In this document: positions 1 through 6,977 of the stretch, piece after piece
Layout: each line of letters starts with the position of its first letter
Position numbering within the stretch: the first letter of the stretch is position 1
NCBI GenBank assembly: GCA_021154065.1
Contig: JAJKJG010000139.1
Coordinates: 1-7,683 of the forward strand
Source of the DNA: Methylobacterium sp.
GTDB taxonomy: Bacteria; Pseudomonadota; Alphaproteobacteria; Rhizobiales; Beijerinckiaceae
Direction: 5' to 3'
DNA: 7,683 nt
The notes under the pieces: generated by a model
Databases searched by the model: none
Told to the model about the DNA's origin: nothing
What the model saw: only the letters and a program-made list of their open reading frames with translations
Translations under genes and position numbers: made by a program

Positions 1-230
1 CGGATGGTGCCCTGGCGCCGGCGCAGGATGCCCATGATGGCGCGCAGGGTCGAGGTCTTGCCGGCGCCGTTGCGGCCCAGCAGTGTCACGACCTCGCCCG
101 GAAACACGTCGAAGCTGATCCCGTGCAGAACGTGGGATTCGCCGTACCAGGCGTTAAGGTCGCGCACGGCGAGAAGTGGCGCAGTCGCGGCCTGGGGCGA
201 CGGTGCGACGGCGGCGGCGCCGCTAGCCAT
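1..230 (-). CDS. livF: Branched-chain amino acid type ABC transporter, ATP-binding protein LivF (N-terminal part)
   Basis: Cytoplasmic ATPase subunit of a LIV-type (HAAT family) importer, working with LivG under the LivH/LivM permeases. Only the first 76 codons are present; the gene runs off the left edge. After an Ala/Pro-rich leader of about 17 residues, the ABC domain begins at PLLAVRDLNAWYGESHVLHG. The A-loop Tyr is residue 29, and the Walker A motif GRNGAGKT lies at residues 52-59. The text after Walker A (RAIMGILRRRQGTI) is typical of LivF. The ATG at 228-230 overlaps the livG stop by 8 nt and has GGAG at 237-240, 6 nt upstream, inside livG, so translation is probably coupled. The leader may simply reflect this overlap. 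The pairing with LivG makes the family assignment firm. The substrate cannot be read from the sequence; LIV-type systems also carry amides, urea and aromatic acids. Confidence 0.93.
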   Translation of the reverse strand, partial: MASGAAAVAPSPQAATAPLLAVRDLNAWYGESHVLHGISFDVFPGEVVTLLGRNGAGKTSTLRAIMGILRRRQGTI

Positions 231-978
231 GACCCACTCCGATGTAAGCCTCGATGACGCGGGGGTCTTTCGACACGGTGGCGTAATCTCCCTCGGCGAG
301 AATCTTTCCGCGCGCCAGAACCGTGATCCGGTCGGAGAGTCGCTCGACGACGGAGAGGTTGTGCTCGACCATCAGGATGGTGCGGTTGGCCGAGACGCGG
401 CGGATCAGTTGCGCGGTACGGTCGATGTCCTCATGGCACATGCCGGCCATCGGCTCGTCCAGAAGCAGCATTTCGGGGTCGAGGGCGAGCGTGGTGGCGA
501 TCTCCAGCGCCCGCTTTCGGCCATAGGACAGTTCGACCGCCGGAATGTCGGAAAATTCGGACAGGCCGACCGCCTCGACCAACGCGGCGGCGTCCGGATC
601 GAGCGCGTGCAGCACCTTCTCCGAGCGCCAGAAGTCGAAGTTGTCGCCGCGCCGACGTTGCAGCGCGATGCGCACGTTCTCAAGCACGGTCAAGTGCGGG
701 AACACGGCCGAGATCTGGAACGAGCGGACGAGCCCAAGCCGCGCGATGTCGGCCGGCTTCATCGCGGTGATGTCGCGGCCGTTGTACTGGATCGCGCCCC
801 GCGTGACGTCCAGGAACTTGGTCAGAAGATTGAAGCAGGTCGTCTTCCCGGCCCCGTTCGGGCCGATGAGCGCGTGGATCGTCCCGCGCTGAACCGCCAA
901 GTTGACATCGCTGACCGCCGTAAAGCCCTTGAACTCCTTCGTGAGACCCTGGGTCGAAAGAATGGTGTCCTGGGCCAT
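223..978 (-). CDS. livG: Branched-chain amino acid type ABC transporter, ATP-binding protein LivG
   Basis: Second ATPase of the LIV-type importer; it hydrolyses ATP to drive uptake through the LivH/LivM membrane pair. The protein has 251 residues, normal for LivG (about 250). Walker A GPNGAGKT is at 39-46, the Q-loop Gln at 88, the signature LSYGR at 150-154 and Walker B LLLDEP at 171-176 with catalytic Glu175. The H-loop is His206 in VEHNLSVV. The C-terminal DPRVIEAYIG is the usual LivG ending. The signature context LSYGRKRALEIA and the MAGMCHED D-loop region (often MAGMGHED) point to a subfamily different from E. coli LivG. I chose the ATG at 976-978 because AGGTG at 987-991 sits 8 nt upstream. 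A GTG at 985-987 would add three residues but would overlap that site. The permease and binding-protein genes are not in the window, so the substrate is unknown. Confidence 0.95.
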   Translation of the reverse strand: MAQDTILSTQGLTKEFKGFTAVSDVNLAVQRGTIHALIGPNGAGKTTCFNLLTKFLDVTRGAIQYNGRDITAMKPADIARLGLVRSFQISAVFPHLTVLENVRIALQRRRGDNFDFWRSEKVLHALDPDAAALVEAVGLSEFSDIPAVELSYGRKRALEIATTLALDPEMLLLDEPMAGMCHEDIDRTAQLIRRVSANRTILMVEHNLSVVERLSDRITVLARGKILAEGDYATVSKDPRVIEAYIGVGHG

Positions 979-1058
979 AAGCTGCACACCTGCCGTAGGT
1001 TATGGTTCGTTCTCACGGGAGATCGTCAGGGCACGCGGATGCTGCACGTTGCCCCGAC

Positions 1059-1072
1059 GCGTGTCAACACGC
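1059..1072. promoter_or_regulatory. Perfect inverted repeat, candidate operator
   Basis: The sequence gcgtgt-ca-acacgc is a perfect 6-bp inverted repeat with a 2-nt centre. It overlaps the minus-strand TTGACA box at 1062-1067, where a dimeric repressor would block livG transcription. The site is short, and no regulator gene adjoins it, so the operator role is inferred. Confidence 0.3.
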
Positions 1073-1238
1073 TCCGGTCCGCGATCCAAAGGCGGAGCAA
1101 CCACTTGGCGGCGTTGCCGAGCCGACCGACTCCGCTAAAGTGTCCGGGCTGGAGCGCATGAACGCGCAGCCGTCGAGCATCGCTGCACGTGTGGTTGATT
1201 GCACAACTTGTCCTTACCTTCACCCGATCCCTCAATAC

Positions 1239-1243
1239 AGGAA
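1239..1243 (+). promoter_or_regulatory. Ribosome binding site deciding the acyl-CoA dehydrogenase start
   Basis: AGGAA lies 6 nt before the ATG at 1250. It supports this start over the in-frame TTG at 1199, which would add 17 residues of non-family sequence (HNLSLPSPDPSIQEQT). Confidence 0.75.
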
Positions 1244-1249
1244 CAAACG

Positions 1250-2461
1250 ATGTCCGCTGCGGCCTCGCTCAAACCAGACGAAAGCCTCGACAGCCTCCGC
1301 CAGCGCGTGGCGAGCTTCGTCGAAGAACGCATCATGCCGATCGAGGCGGACCGGGCGAACTTCGACGAGCACGAGAACATCCGCCTCGACGTGCTGGAGG
1401 ACGTCCGGGCCGCGGTGAAGCAGGCGGGCTTGTGGGCGCCGCAGATGCCGCGCCATCGGGGCGGCCTCGGCCAGACTTTTCCCGGCATGGCCGTGCTCTA
1501 CGAGGAGATGGGCCGTTCGATCTTCGGCCCGGTGTCCTTCAACTGCGCCGCGCCCGACGACGGCAACATGCAGGTGCTCGAAAAAGTCGGCACCGACGCG
1601 CAGAAGCGCGAATGGCTGCAGCCCATCGTCGATGGCGTGGTGCGCTCGGCCTTCATCATGACCGAGCCTGCGCCGGGCTCGGGCTCCGACCCCTCGATGA
1701 TGCGCACCGCGGCGCGGCGCGACGGCGACGACTGGGTGATCGACGGCCATAAATGGTTCATCACCGGTGCGGACGAGGCAGCGCATTTCATCCTGATCGC
1801 GCGCACGTCGGACGACGAGCGGAAAGGTCTTTCGGCCTTCCTGTTCCACCGCGACGATCCGGGCTGGCGCATCCTGCGGCGCATCCCGATCATGGGGCCG
1901 GAGGAGCACGGCGGGCACTGCGAACTCCTGTTCGAGGGCCTGCGCATCCCGGACCGCAACCGGCTGATGGAGGTCGGCGACGGGCTGAAGCTGACCCAGA
2001 TCCGACTCGGACCGGCCCGCCTCACCCATTGCATGCGCTGGCTCGGGATGGCGCGGCGCGCGCTCGAAATCGCCACCGCCTACGTGCACGATCGGCGCAG
2101 CTTCGGCGAGCGCCTGTCGGAGCGCGAGGGGGTGCAGTGGATGCTGGGCGAGGCGGCGCTCGCCATCCAGACCGGGCGGCTCCTGACCATGCGGGCGGCG
2201 CGCCTTCTGGACGAGGGCGACTTCGCTCGCAAGGAGGTCTCGATGGCCAAGATCCAGGTCGCGGACGCGCTGCACAAGGCGGTCGACACGGCGATTCAGC
2301 TCAACGGCGCGCGCGGCTACTCCAAGGACACGCTGCTGGAGTGGATGTACCGCTACGCCCGCCAGGCGCGGCTTGTGGACGGCGCGTCCGAGGTCCACAA
2401 GATGGTGCTGGCGCGGTTCCTCATCTCCGAGGGGCGGGACTTCTGGCGTCCGGTTTTGTGA
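1250..2461 (+). CDS. Acyl-CoA dehydrogenase family protein (ACAD10/11-like)
   Basis: FAD-dependent flavoenzyme expected to oxidise an acyl-CoA to the 2-enoyl-CoA and pass electrons to ETF; cytoplasmic in bacteria. The 403 residues match a full-length single-domain ACAD. The N-terminal helical domain covers about 10-130. The middle beta domain has MTEPAPGSGSD (137-147) and DGHKWFITGA (165-174), the usual FAD/substrate-binding segments. The C-terminal helical domain carries RLGPARLTHCMRWLG (252-266), DRRSFGERLSEREGVQWML (281-299), NGARGYSKDTLLEWMYR (352-368) and LVDGASEVHKM (375-385). The RLGPxRxxHCMR and DGxxEVH patterns are characteristic of the ACAD10/ACAD11-like group rather than MCAD or SCAD. 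Asp377 stands where MCAD has its catalytic Glu. Substrate chain length is not predictable. The gene is divergent from livG and 10 nt ahead of the epimerase gene, probably in one transcript. Confidence 0.93.
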   Translation: MSAAASLKPDESLDSLRQRVASFVEERIMPIEADRANFDEHENIRLDVLEDVRAAVKQAGLWAPQMPRHRGGLGQTFPGMAVLYEEMGRSIFGPVSFNCAAPDDGNMQVLEKVGTDAQKREWLQPIVDGVVRSAFIMTEPAPGSGSDPSMMRTAARRDGDDWVIDGHKWFITGADEAAHFILIARTSDDERKGLSAFLFHRDDPGWRILRRIPIMGPEEHGGHCELLFEGLRIPDRNRLMEVGDGLKLTQIRLGPARLTHCMRWLGMARRALEIATAYVHDRRSFGERLSEREGVQWMLGEAALAIQTGRLLTMRAARLLDEGDFARKEVSMAKIQVADALHKAVDTAIQLNGARGYSKDTLLEWMYRYARQARLVDGASEVHKMVLARFLISEGRDFWRPVL

Positions 2462-2464
2462 GGG
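2460..2464 (+). promoter_or_regulatory. Ribosome binding site overlapping the dehydrogenase stop codon
   Basis: GAGGG overlaps the TGA at 2459-2461 and sits 7 nt before a GTG at 2472. This fixes the epimerase start and suggests that the two genes are translationally coupled. Confidence 0.7.
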
Positions 2465-2471
2465 CGCCGCC

Positions 2472-3383
2472 GTGCCGGCAAACGCACATCCGGGGGCGTC
2501 CGAGACCATCCGAATCCAAAGCGGGGACGCCTCCGCCGAACTCGCGCTGACCGGGGCCGAGCCGCAGTCGTGGCGGGTCGGCGATCGGGACCTGCTCTGG
2601 CGCGGCGATCCGGCGCATTGGGAGCGCCGCGCGCCGCTGCTGTTCCCGGTCGTGGGCGCGTCGGCGGGCGGCGTGGTCCGCGTCGGCCACCAAGACTACC
2701 CGATGCCGCGTCACGGCTTCGCGCGGGACTCGCTGTTCACGATCCGGGAAAGGACCGAGGACTCGGTGCGCCTTCAGTTGAAGGAAAGCGACGAGACCTG
2801 GACGCATTATCCCTTCCGCTTCGTCCTCGACGTGACCGCGGTCATCACGGAAAACACGTTCGAGTTCGGCTTCGAGGTGCGGAACACCGACACCAGCGAC
2901 ATGCCCTATTCGTTCGGGTTCCATCCCGCGTTCCCGTGGCCCTTCGACGGCGGCGCGCGGGAGGAGCATGGGGTTGCGTTCGAGGCCGAAGAGCGGCCCC
3001 ATGTTCCCGAAATCACCGCCGACGGCCTGATCGGACGGACTTCGCGGCCCGTGCCCTTTGACGGTCGTCGGCTGCCGCTCGACCCGCAGATGTTCACCGA
3101 GGCGCTCTGCTTTCTCAACGCGCATAGCCAATCGCTGCGCTTCGTCGCCCCCTCCGGCGCAGCCATCGGGATGACGGTCGAGAACATTCCGCACTTCGCG
3201 CTGTGGACGAAGCCGGACGCGCCGTTCCTGTCCCTAGAGGCGTGGACAGGCCACGCCGATCCGGAAGGGTTTGAGGGCGAACTGTTTGATCGCCCCTCGA
3301 TCATCCGTCTGCCGATGGGCCACGCGATGCGTCATCTTGTGACGTTGACGTGGCGCCAGGCGGAGCAAGCCGGTCCATCCTAA
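2472..3383 (+). CDS. Aldose 1-epimerase family protein (galactose mutarotase-like, LacX type)
   Basis: Expected to interconvert alpha and beta anomers of an aldose, or to act on a related sugar or sugar phosphate, in the cytoplasm; there is no signal peptide. The 303-residue length fits the LacX-like branch (about 290-300), and the fold should be a beta-sandwich. Family landmarks are all present: substrate-binding His81 in MPRHGFARD, proposed general-acid His151 in FGFHPAFPWPF, and general-base Glu256 in FLSLEAW within the segment ALWTKPDAPFLSLEAW (243-258). LLFPVVG (56-62) is also typical. I chose the GTG at 2472 because of GAGGG 7 nt upstream; a longer in-frame start at 2373 would overlap the dehydrogenase by 89 nt. 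No sugar catabolism genes are nearby, so the true substrate is unclear. It ends 10 nt from the convergent small gene. Confidence 0.9.
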   Translation: MPANAHPGASETIRIQSGDASAELALTGAEPQSWRVGDRDLLWRGDPAHWERRAPLLFPVVGASAGGVVRVGHQDYPMPRHGFARDSLFTIRERTEDSVRLQLKESDETWTHYPFRFVLDVTAVITENTFEFGFEVRNTDTSDMPYSFGFHPAFPWPFDGGAREEHGVAFEAEERPHVPEITADGLIGRTSRPVPFDGRRLPLDPQMFTEALCFLNAHSQSLRFVAPSGAAIGMTVENIPHFALWTKPDAPFLSLEAWTGHADPEGFEGELFDRPSIIRLPMGHAMRHLVTLTWRQAEQAGPS

Positions 3384-3394
3384 GCACCGGCGCT
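3364..3394. terminator. Weak stem-loop between convergent genes, possible bidirectional terminator
   Basis: gccggt (3369-3374) pairs with accggc (3386-3391) around an 11-nt loop that contains the epimerase stop. The stem extends by agc/gct (3364-3366 with 3392-3394) past a two-A bulge. There is no T-run on either side, so intrinsic termination is doubtful. Position between convergent stops is the main argument. Confidence 0.22.
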
Positions 3395-3783
3395 CAATGG
3401 CCCCCACCGGGCGGTTGATCGAGCGCGGACGAGCCGCGCGCCATCAGTTCGGAGAAGGCCGCAAAGAACGCCGAGAGTTCGACGGCCACGCGCTCGCGCG
3501 CCCAGACGTCCAGCATGGCGCGATCCGGCAATTCGGAAAGCCGCTGCAGGGCCGGGAGAACGTCCCGGATCGCCGCCGCCACGGCGGCGAGCTTCTGTTC
3601 GGCTTGAGCCGCCCGACCGAGCCCGAAGTGGAAAAGGCTCGCCGCCACGCCGGCGAGGTCGAACGTATGGTCGGCGTCCGGCGTAAGGACGCCCTGGCTC
3701 TCCAAGGCTTCGAGCGCCTCATGGGAGAGGCCGAAAGTTCGGCAGACGCCGTCACGGGTCAGCCGCAGATCCGATAGGCTCAT
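3394..3783 (-). CDS. Small protein with MerR-like helix-turn-helix N-terminus, function unknown
   Basis: A 129-residue protein that I do not recognise as a named family. Residues about 8-50 read like a MerR-type winged helix: an initial helix (LTRDGVCRTFG), a turn, a second helix (LSHEALEALESQGVL), then a wing-like segment leading to FDLAGVAASL. The rest (about 50-118) is predicted helical, Ala/Leu-rich and without cysteines or obvious ligand-binding residues. The tail is Gly/Pro-rich. It could be a small DNA-binding regulator or a CbpM-like adaptor rather than a full MerR repressor or activator. The ATG at 3781-3783 has GGAG at 3791-3794, 7 nt upstream. It follows yqjG by 48 nt on the same strand, so it may be the last gene of that operon. 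It converges with the epimerase gene. The coding call is fairly secure; the function is a guess. Confidence 0.72.
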   Translation of the reverse strand: MSLSDLRLTRDGVCRTFGLSHEALEALESQGVLTPDADHTFDLAGVAASLFHFGLGRAAQAEQKLAAVAAAIRDVLPALQRLSELPDRAMLDVWARERVAVELSAFFAAFSELMARGSSALDQPPGGGH

Positions 3784-3831
3784 CGGCGCTCTCCGGTCCG
3801 ATGCGAAGCGGTCGACTCACGAGAGCCGAAT

Positions 3832-4791
3832 CTACCCCGTCCCGAAATCAAGCGCCGGGCCGACCGGCACGATCCCGCTCGGGTTGATGGTCTTGTGGCT
3901 CTGGTAGTAGTGCGCCTTGATGTGCCAGGGGTCGACGGTCGCGGCGACGCCGTCTTCAGCGTAGAGCCGCCGCGTGTAGGCCCACAGGTTCGGGTAATCC
4001 ACGATCCGGCGGATGTTGCATTTGAAGTGCCCGACATAGACCATGTCGAAGCGCACCAGCGTCGTGAACAGCCGCCAATCGGCCTCGGTCAGGCGCTCGC
4101 CGCAGAGATAGGGACGGTCGCCGAGGCGCGCTTCAAGCCAGTCGAGCGTTTCGAACAGCGGGCCGACGGCCTCCTCATAGGCATGCTGGGTGGTCGCGAA
4201 CCCCGCGCGGTAAACCCCGTTGTTGACGGTGGCGTAGATGCGCGCGTTCAGCGCATCGATCTCCACGCGCAGTTCGGCCGGGTAGCAATCGCCGGGCTTC
4301 GCGCCGACGCCGTCGAACGCGGCGTTGAACATGCGGATGATTTCGGACGACTCGTTGTTGACGATCACACCGTTCGTCTTGTCCCACAGCACCGGCACGG
4401 AGACGCGGCCCGTGTAGTTGGGGTTCGCGGCCGTATAGACCTCGTAAAGGTACTTCGCCTCGTTGATCGGATCCGGCACGACGCCGGGGCCGGGCTCGAA
4501 GGTCCAGCCCTCCTCGCCCATCAGCCAGTGGACGACCGAGAGCGAGATCATCGCCTCCAGACCCTTCAGCTTGCGGAAGATCAGGGTTCGATGCGCCCAT
4601 GGGCAGGCGAGCGAGACATAGAGGTGATAGCGGCCAGGCTCGGCCCCGAACCCGCCCTCCCCGCTTGGGCCGGCCGAGCCGTCCGGCGTGACCCAATTGC
4701 GGAACTGCGCTTCCTGCCGGACGAAATGCCCGCCGGTCTTGGCGGTGTCGTACCAACTGTCCTGCCAGACCCCATCGACCAACAGGCCCAT
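3832..4791 (-). CDS. yqjG: Glutathionyl-hydroquinone reductase (YqjG/ECM4, Xi-class glutathione transferase)
   Basis: Reduces glutathionyl-hydroquinones to hydroquinones, releasing GSSG, in the cytoplasm; a GST-fold enzyme. The 319 residues fit the family (about 320-330). The thioredoxin-like domain has the catalytic Cys63 in the hallmark SLACPWAHRT (60-69), the same number as in E. coli YqjG. VNNESSEIIRMF (144-155) is the glutathione gamma-glutamyl binding segment. WTF at 96-98 and Tyr194 in NNGVYRAGFA (190-199) match conserved active-site positions, as does the HYYQSH region near 294-299. RLTEADWRLFTTLVRFD (233-249) is the typical C-terminal GST helix. The ATG at 4789-4791 has an excellent GGAGG at 4798-4802, 6 nt upstream. 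It begins 15 nt after the dcp stop and is almost certainly cotranscribed with it. Family identity is near certain; the physiological quinone is unknown. Confidence 0.97.
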   Translation of the reverse strand: MGLLVDGVWQDSWYDTAKTGGHFVRQEAQFRNWVTPDGSAGPSGEGGFGAEPGRYHLYVSLACPWAHRTLIFRKLKGLEAMISLSVVHWLMGEEGWTFEPGPGVVPDPINEAKYLYEVYTAANPNYTGRVSVPVLWDKTNGVIVNNESSEIIRMFNAAFDGVGAKPGDCYPAELRVEIDALNARIYATVNNGVYRAGFATTQHAYEEAVGPLFETLDWLEARLGDRPYLCGERLTEADWRLFTTLVRFDMVYVGHFKCNIRRIVDYPNLWAYTRRLYAEDGVAATVDPWHIKAHYYQSHKTINPSGIVPVGPALDFGTG

Positions 4792-4797
4792 TGCTTG

Positions 4798-4802
4798 CCT
4801 CC
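4798..4802 (-). promoter_or_regulatory. Strong ribosome binding site of yqjG in the dcp-yqjG gap
   Basis: GGAGG (plus-strand cctcc) sits 6 nt before the yqjG ATG and fills much of the 15-nt gap after the dcp stop. It suggests efficient independent initiation on a shared message. Confidence 0.75.
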
Positions 4803-4806
4803 GCCT

Positions 4807-6903
4807 TTAAACGTCCCCTGAGATCGCGTGGAGCCCGCGCTTGCGCAGAAGAGCGTCGATCACCGGCATGCGGCCGCGGAACGCTCCGTAAGCTTCGGCC
4901 GGATCGCGCAGGTTCCCGGCGGCGTATACATAATCATGCAGCCGCTTCGCCGTTGCAGGGTCGAAAGCGTCCCCCGCTTCCAGAAAGGCCGCGAAACCGT
5001 CGGCGTCGAGCACCTCGGACCAGAGATAGCTGTAGTAGCCCGCCGCGTAGGCGTCGCCGGAGAAGATGTGGGCGAAATGCGGCGTGCGGTGGCGCATGAC
5101 CATCTCCGCCGGCATCTCGATGCGCTCGAGCGCAGTCCTCTCGAAGGCCGTCACGTCGAGGTCGTCCGGCCGTTCGAGAAGGTGCAGGTCGAGGTCCACG
5201 ATGGCGGACGCCGTGTATTCGACCGTCGCGAAACCCTGGTTGAACGTGCGCGCCGCGAGCAGCCGCTCCAAGAGCGCCGTCGGCATCGGCTCGCCAGTTT
5301 TGGCGTGGACAGCATGGCGGCCGAGCACCTCGGGGCGCTCCAGCCAATGCTCGTAAAGCTGCGAGGGGAACTCGACGAAGTCGCGCGCCACGCTCGTGCC
5401 CGAGAGCAGCGGGTAGGTCACATCGGACAAGAGGCCGTGCAGCGCGTGACCGAACTCGTGGAAGAGCGTGCGGGCATCGTCGAAGCTCAACAGAGACGGC
5501 TCCCCCTCCCCGCCCTTAGAAAAATTCATGACATTGACGATGATCGGCCGGATGTCGCCGGAGAGCTTTTCCTGGGAGCGGAACGCGCTCATCCACGCGC
5601 CGCTGCGCTTCGAGGGTCGGGCGAAGTAGTCGCCGAGGAAGAGGCCAATGTGGCGGCCGTTCGCGTCCCGCGCCTCCCAGACGCGCACGTCCGAATGATA
5701 GACCGGCAGGCCCTCCAACTCCGTGAAGGTGATCCCAAACAGCCGGTGCGCGGTGTCGAACGCCGCCGCGATCATCTTGTCGAGCTGCAGGTACGGCTTG
5801 ATCTCGGCCTCGTCGAGGTCGTGCTTCGCCTGACGGACTTTCTCGGCGTAGTAGCGCCAATCCCAGGGCGCGACGGCGAAGTTGCCGCCCTCCGCCGCCG
5901 CCATCGCCTGAAGATCGTCGCGCTCCCGCATGGCGCGGGCGCGGGCCGGCGCCCAGACCTGATCGAGAAGGCCGCGCACGGCTTCCGGGGTCTTCGCCAT
6001 GGTATCGTCGAGCCGGAAGTGCGCGAAGGTCGGGTAGCCCAGCAGCTTCGCTCGTTCGGCCCGCAACGCGATCGTCTCGGCGATCACGGCCTTGTTGTCG
6101 GTTTCGTTGCCGTTATCGCCGCGTTTGGTCCAGGCCTCGAAGGCGCGCTCCCGCAAGTCGCGCCGGGCCGAGAATTGCAGGAAAGGGTCGATGGAGGAGC
6201 GCGCCAGCGTGATGACGTATTGTCCCTCGAGTCCCCGGTCGGCGGCGGCGCGGGCCGCTGCGTCGCGCACGAAGGTCGGCAGCCCGGCAAGGTCCTCCTC
6301 GGTTTCGAGGACGAGCGTATAATCCCGCTCGTCCGCGAGAACGTTCTGGCTGAACCGGGTGCCGAGCGTGGCGAGCCGTTCGGTGATGGCGGCGAGGCGC
6401 TCCTTCGCGGCGGGGTCGAGCCGCGCGCCGGCTCGCACGAAGATGATGTGATAGCGGTCCAAAACCCGCGCCTGCTCAGGCGTGAGGCTTAAGGATTCGC
6501 GCCGTACGAAAAGATCGTCGATGCGGCGAAACAGGGCCGTGTTCAGAAAAATGGCGCTGCGATGCCGCGCGAGCACCGGCGCGATCTCGCGCTCGATCGC
6601 CTGGATGGCGTCACTCGTGTGCGCGCCGGTTAGATTGAAGAACACGGACGCGACTCGGTCGAGGCCGCGCCCGGCCTTTTCAAAGGCGTCGATCGTGTTC
6701 GCGAAGCTCGGCGAAGCCGGATCGTCGGCGATAGCTTCGATCTCGGCGCGATGCTCCGCCAGCGCCTGATCGAAGGCCGGGCGGAAATGCTCAGGCGCGA
6801 CCTCGGCGAAGGGCGGCAACTCGAAGGGGGTGGCCCATTCGCCGAGAAGAGGATTAGGCGGGATGGCGCCCGCAGAGCCGTTTTCCATCTGTTCTGCTCT
6901 CAT
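4807..6903 (-). CDS. dcp: M3 family metallopeptidase, peptidyl-dipeptidase Dcp
   Basis: Cytoplasmic zinc peptidase that releases C-terminal dipeptides from short peptides, part of intracellular peptide recycling. Its 698 residues are close to E. coli Dcp (about 680). The zinc motif HEFGH is at 482-486 (His482, catalytic Glu483, His486). The third ligand is Glu511 in RDFVEFPSQ, 25 residues on, the Dcp spacing. The segment FAHIFSGDAYAAGYYSYLW near the C-terminus carries the His/Tyr substrate-binding residues of the family. The N-terminal FFNLTGAHTSDAIQAIERE and RYHIIFVRAGARLD also resemble Dcp rather than oligopeptidase A. No signal peptide. The ATG at 6901-6903 has AGGGA only 2 nt upstream, which is close; the Met at codon 6 (6886-6888) is an alternative. 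It lies 25 nt after the restored frame of the oxidoreductase and 15 nt before yqjG. Oligopeptidase A (prlC) is the main alternative name. Confidence 0.95.
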   Translation of the reverse strand: MRAEQMENGSAGAIPPNPLLGEWATPFELPPFAEVAPEHFRPAFDQALAEHRAEIEAIADDPASPSFANTIDAFEKAGRGLDRVASVFFNLTGAHTSDAIQAIEREIAPVLARHRSAIFLNTALFRRIDDLFVRRESLSLTPEQARVLDRYHIIFVRAGARLDPAAKERLAAITERLATLGTRFSQNVLADERDYTLVLETEEDLAGLPTFVRDAAARAAADRGLEGQYVITLARSSIDPFLQFSARRDLRERAFEAWTKRGDNGNETDNKAVIAETIALRAERAKLLGYPTFAHFRLDDTMAKTPEAVRGLLDQVWAPARARAMRERDDLQAMAAAEGGNFAVAPWDWRYYAEKVRQAKHDLDEAEIKPYLQLDKMIAAAFDTAHRLFGITFTELEGLPVYHSDVRVWEARDANGRHIGLFLGDYFARPSKRSGAWMSAFRSQEKLSGDIRPIIVNVMNFSKGGEGEPSLLSFDDARTLFHEFGHALHGLLSDVTYPLLSGTSVARDFVEFPSQLYEHWLERPEVLGRHAVHAKTGEPMPTALLERLLAARTFNQGFATVEYTASAIVDLDLHLLERPDDLDVTAFERTALERIEMPAEMVMRHRTPHFAHIFSGDAYAAGYYSYLWSEVLDADGFAAFLEAGDAFDPATAKRLHDYVYAAGNLRDPAEAYGAFRGRMPVIDALLRKRGLHAISGDV

Positions 6904-6928
6904 GTTCCCTGCGTCTTCTCCGGCGATC

Positions 6929-6977
6929 TTACCGGGCTGTCGGCTCCGCGACCTGCACCAGAAGCTTGCCGAAGTTC
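6929..6977 (-). other. Displaced C-terminal coding tail of the oxidoreductase (other frame)
   Basis: Read in the frame that ends at the TAA at 6929-6931, the bases from about 6986 downward encode KGKNFGKLLVQVAEPTAR. This is the expected last strand and tail of this oxidoreductase family, and it directly continues the main frame's ENAPAAFMGL. The tail is out of frame with the rest of the gene, so it would not be translated without a frame change. Confidence 0.85.

Larger units (their letters stand above)
979..1249. promoter_or_regulatory. Divergent intergenic region between livG and the acyl-CoA dehydrogenase
   Basis: A 271-bp stretch with no convincing gene, which must hold the promoters for both directions. 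On the minus strand a perfect TTGACA (1062-1067) is followed, after a 17-nt spacer, by a weak -10 CAGCAT (1039-1044); this would start transcription about 55 nt ahead of livG. On the plus strand the best pair I find is TTGCCG (1114-1119), 16 nt, TAAAGT (1136-1141), which is weak. The string gctgcacgt occurs twice (1041-1049 and 1182-1190), and gctgcac a third time at 981-987. These are pattern matches by eye only, and alphaproteobacterial promoters often fit the consensus poorly. Confidence 0.4.

Noticed and set aside
4..1161. 385-codon open frame on the plus strand across livF, livG and the intergenic region
   Set aside because: It runs opposite two clear ABC ATPases, and its translation has no domain-like pattern.
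1141..1249. Short reading frames in the intergenic region before the acyl-CoA dehydrogenase
   Set aside because: They lack a ribosome binding site and a domain-like translation, and they overlap the dehydrogenase in the wrong frame.
1232..2509. 425-codon open frame on the minus strand opposite the acyl-CoA dehydrogenase
   Set aside because: It is an antisense shadow with a His/Arg/Pro-rich composition and no recognisable domain, while the opposite strand encodes a complete dehydrogenase.
3895..4821. 308-codon open frame on the plus strand opposite yqjG
   Set aside because: It is a shadow of a gene whose catalytic motif and length are complete on the other strand.
4828..6492. 554-codon open frame on the plus strand opposite dcp
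   Set aside because: It is an antisense shadow of a full-length, motif-complete peptidase. Such frames are common in GC-rich DNA, and its translation shows no family motif.
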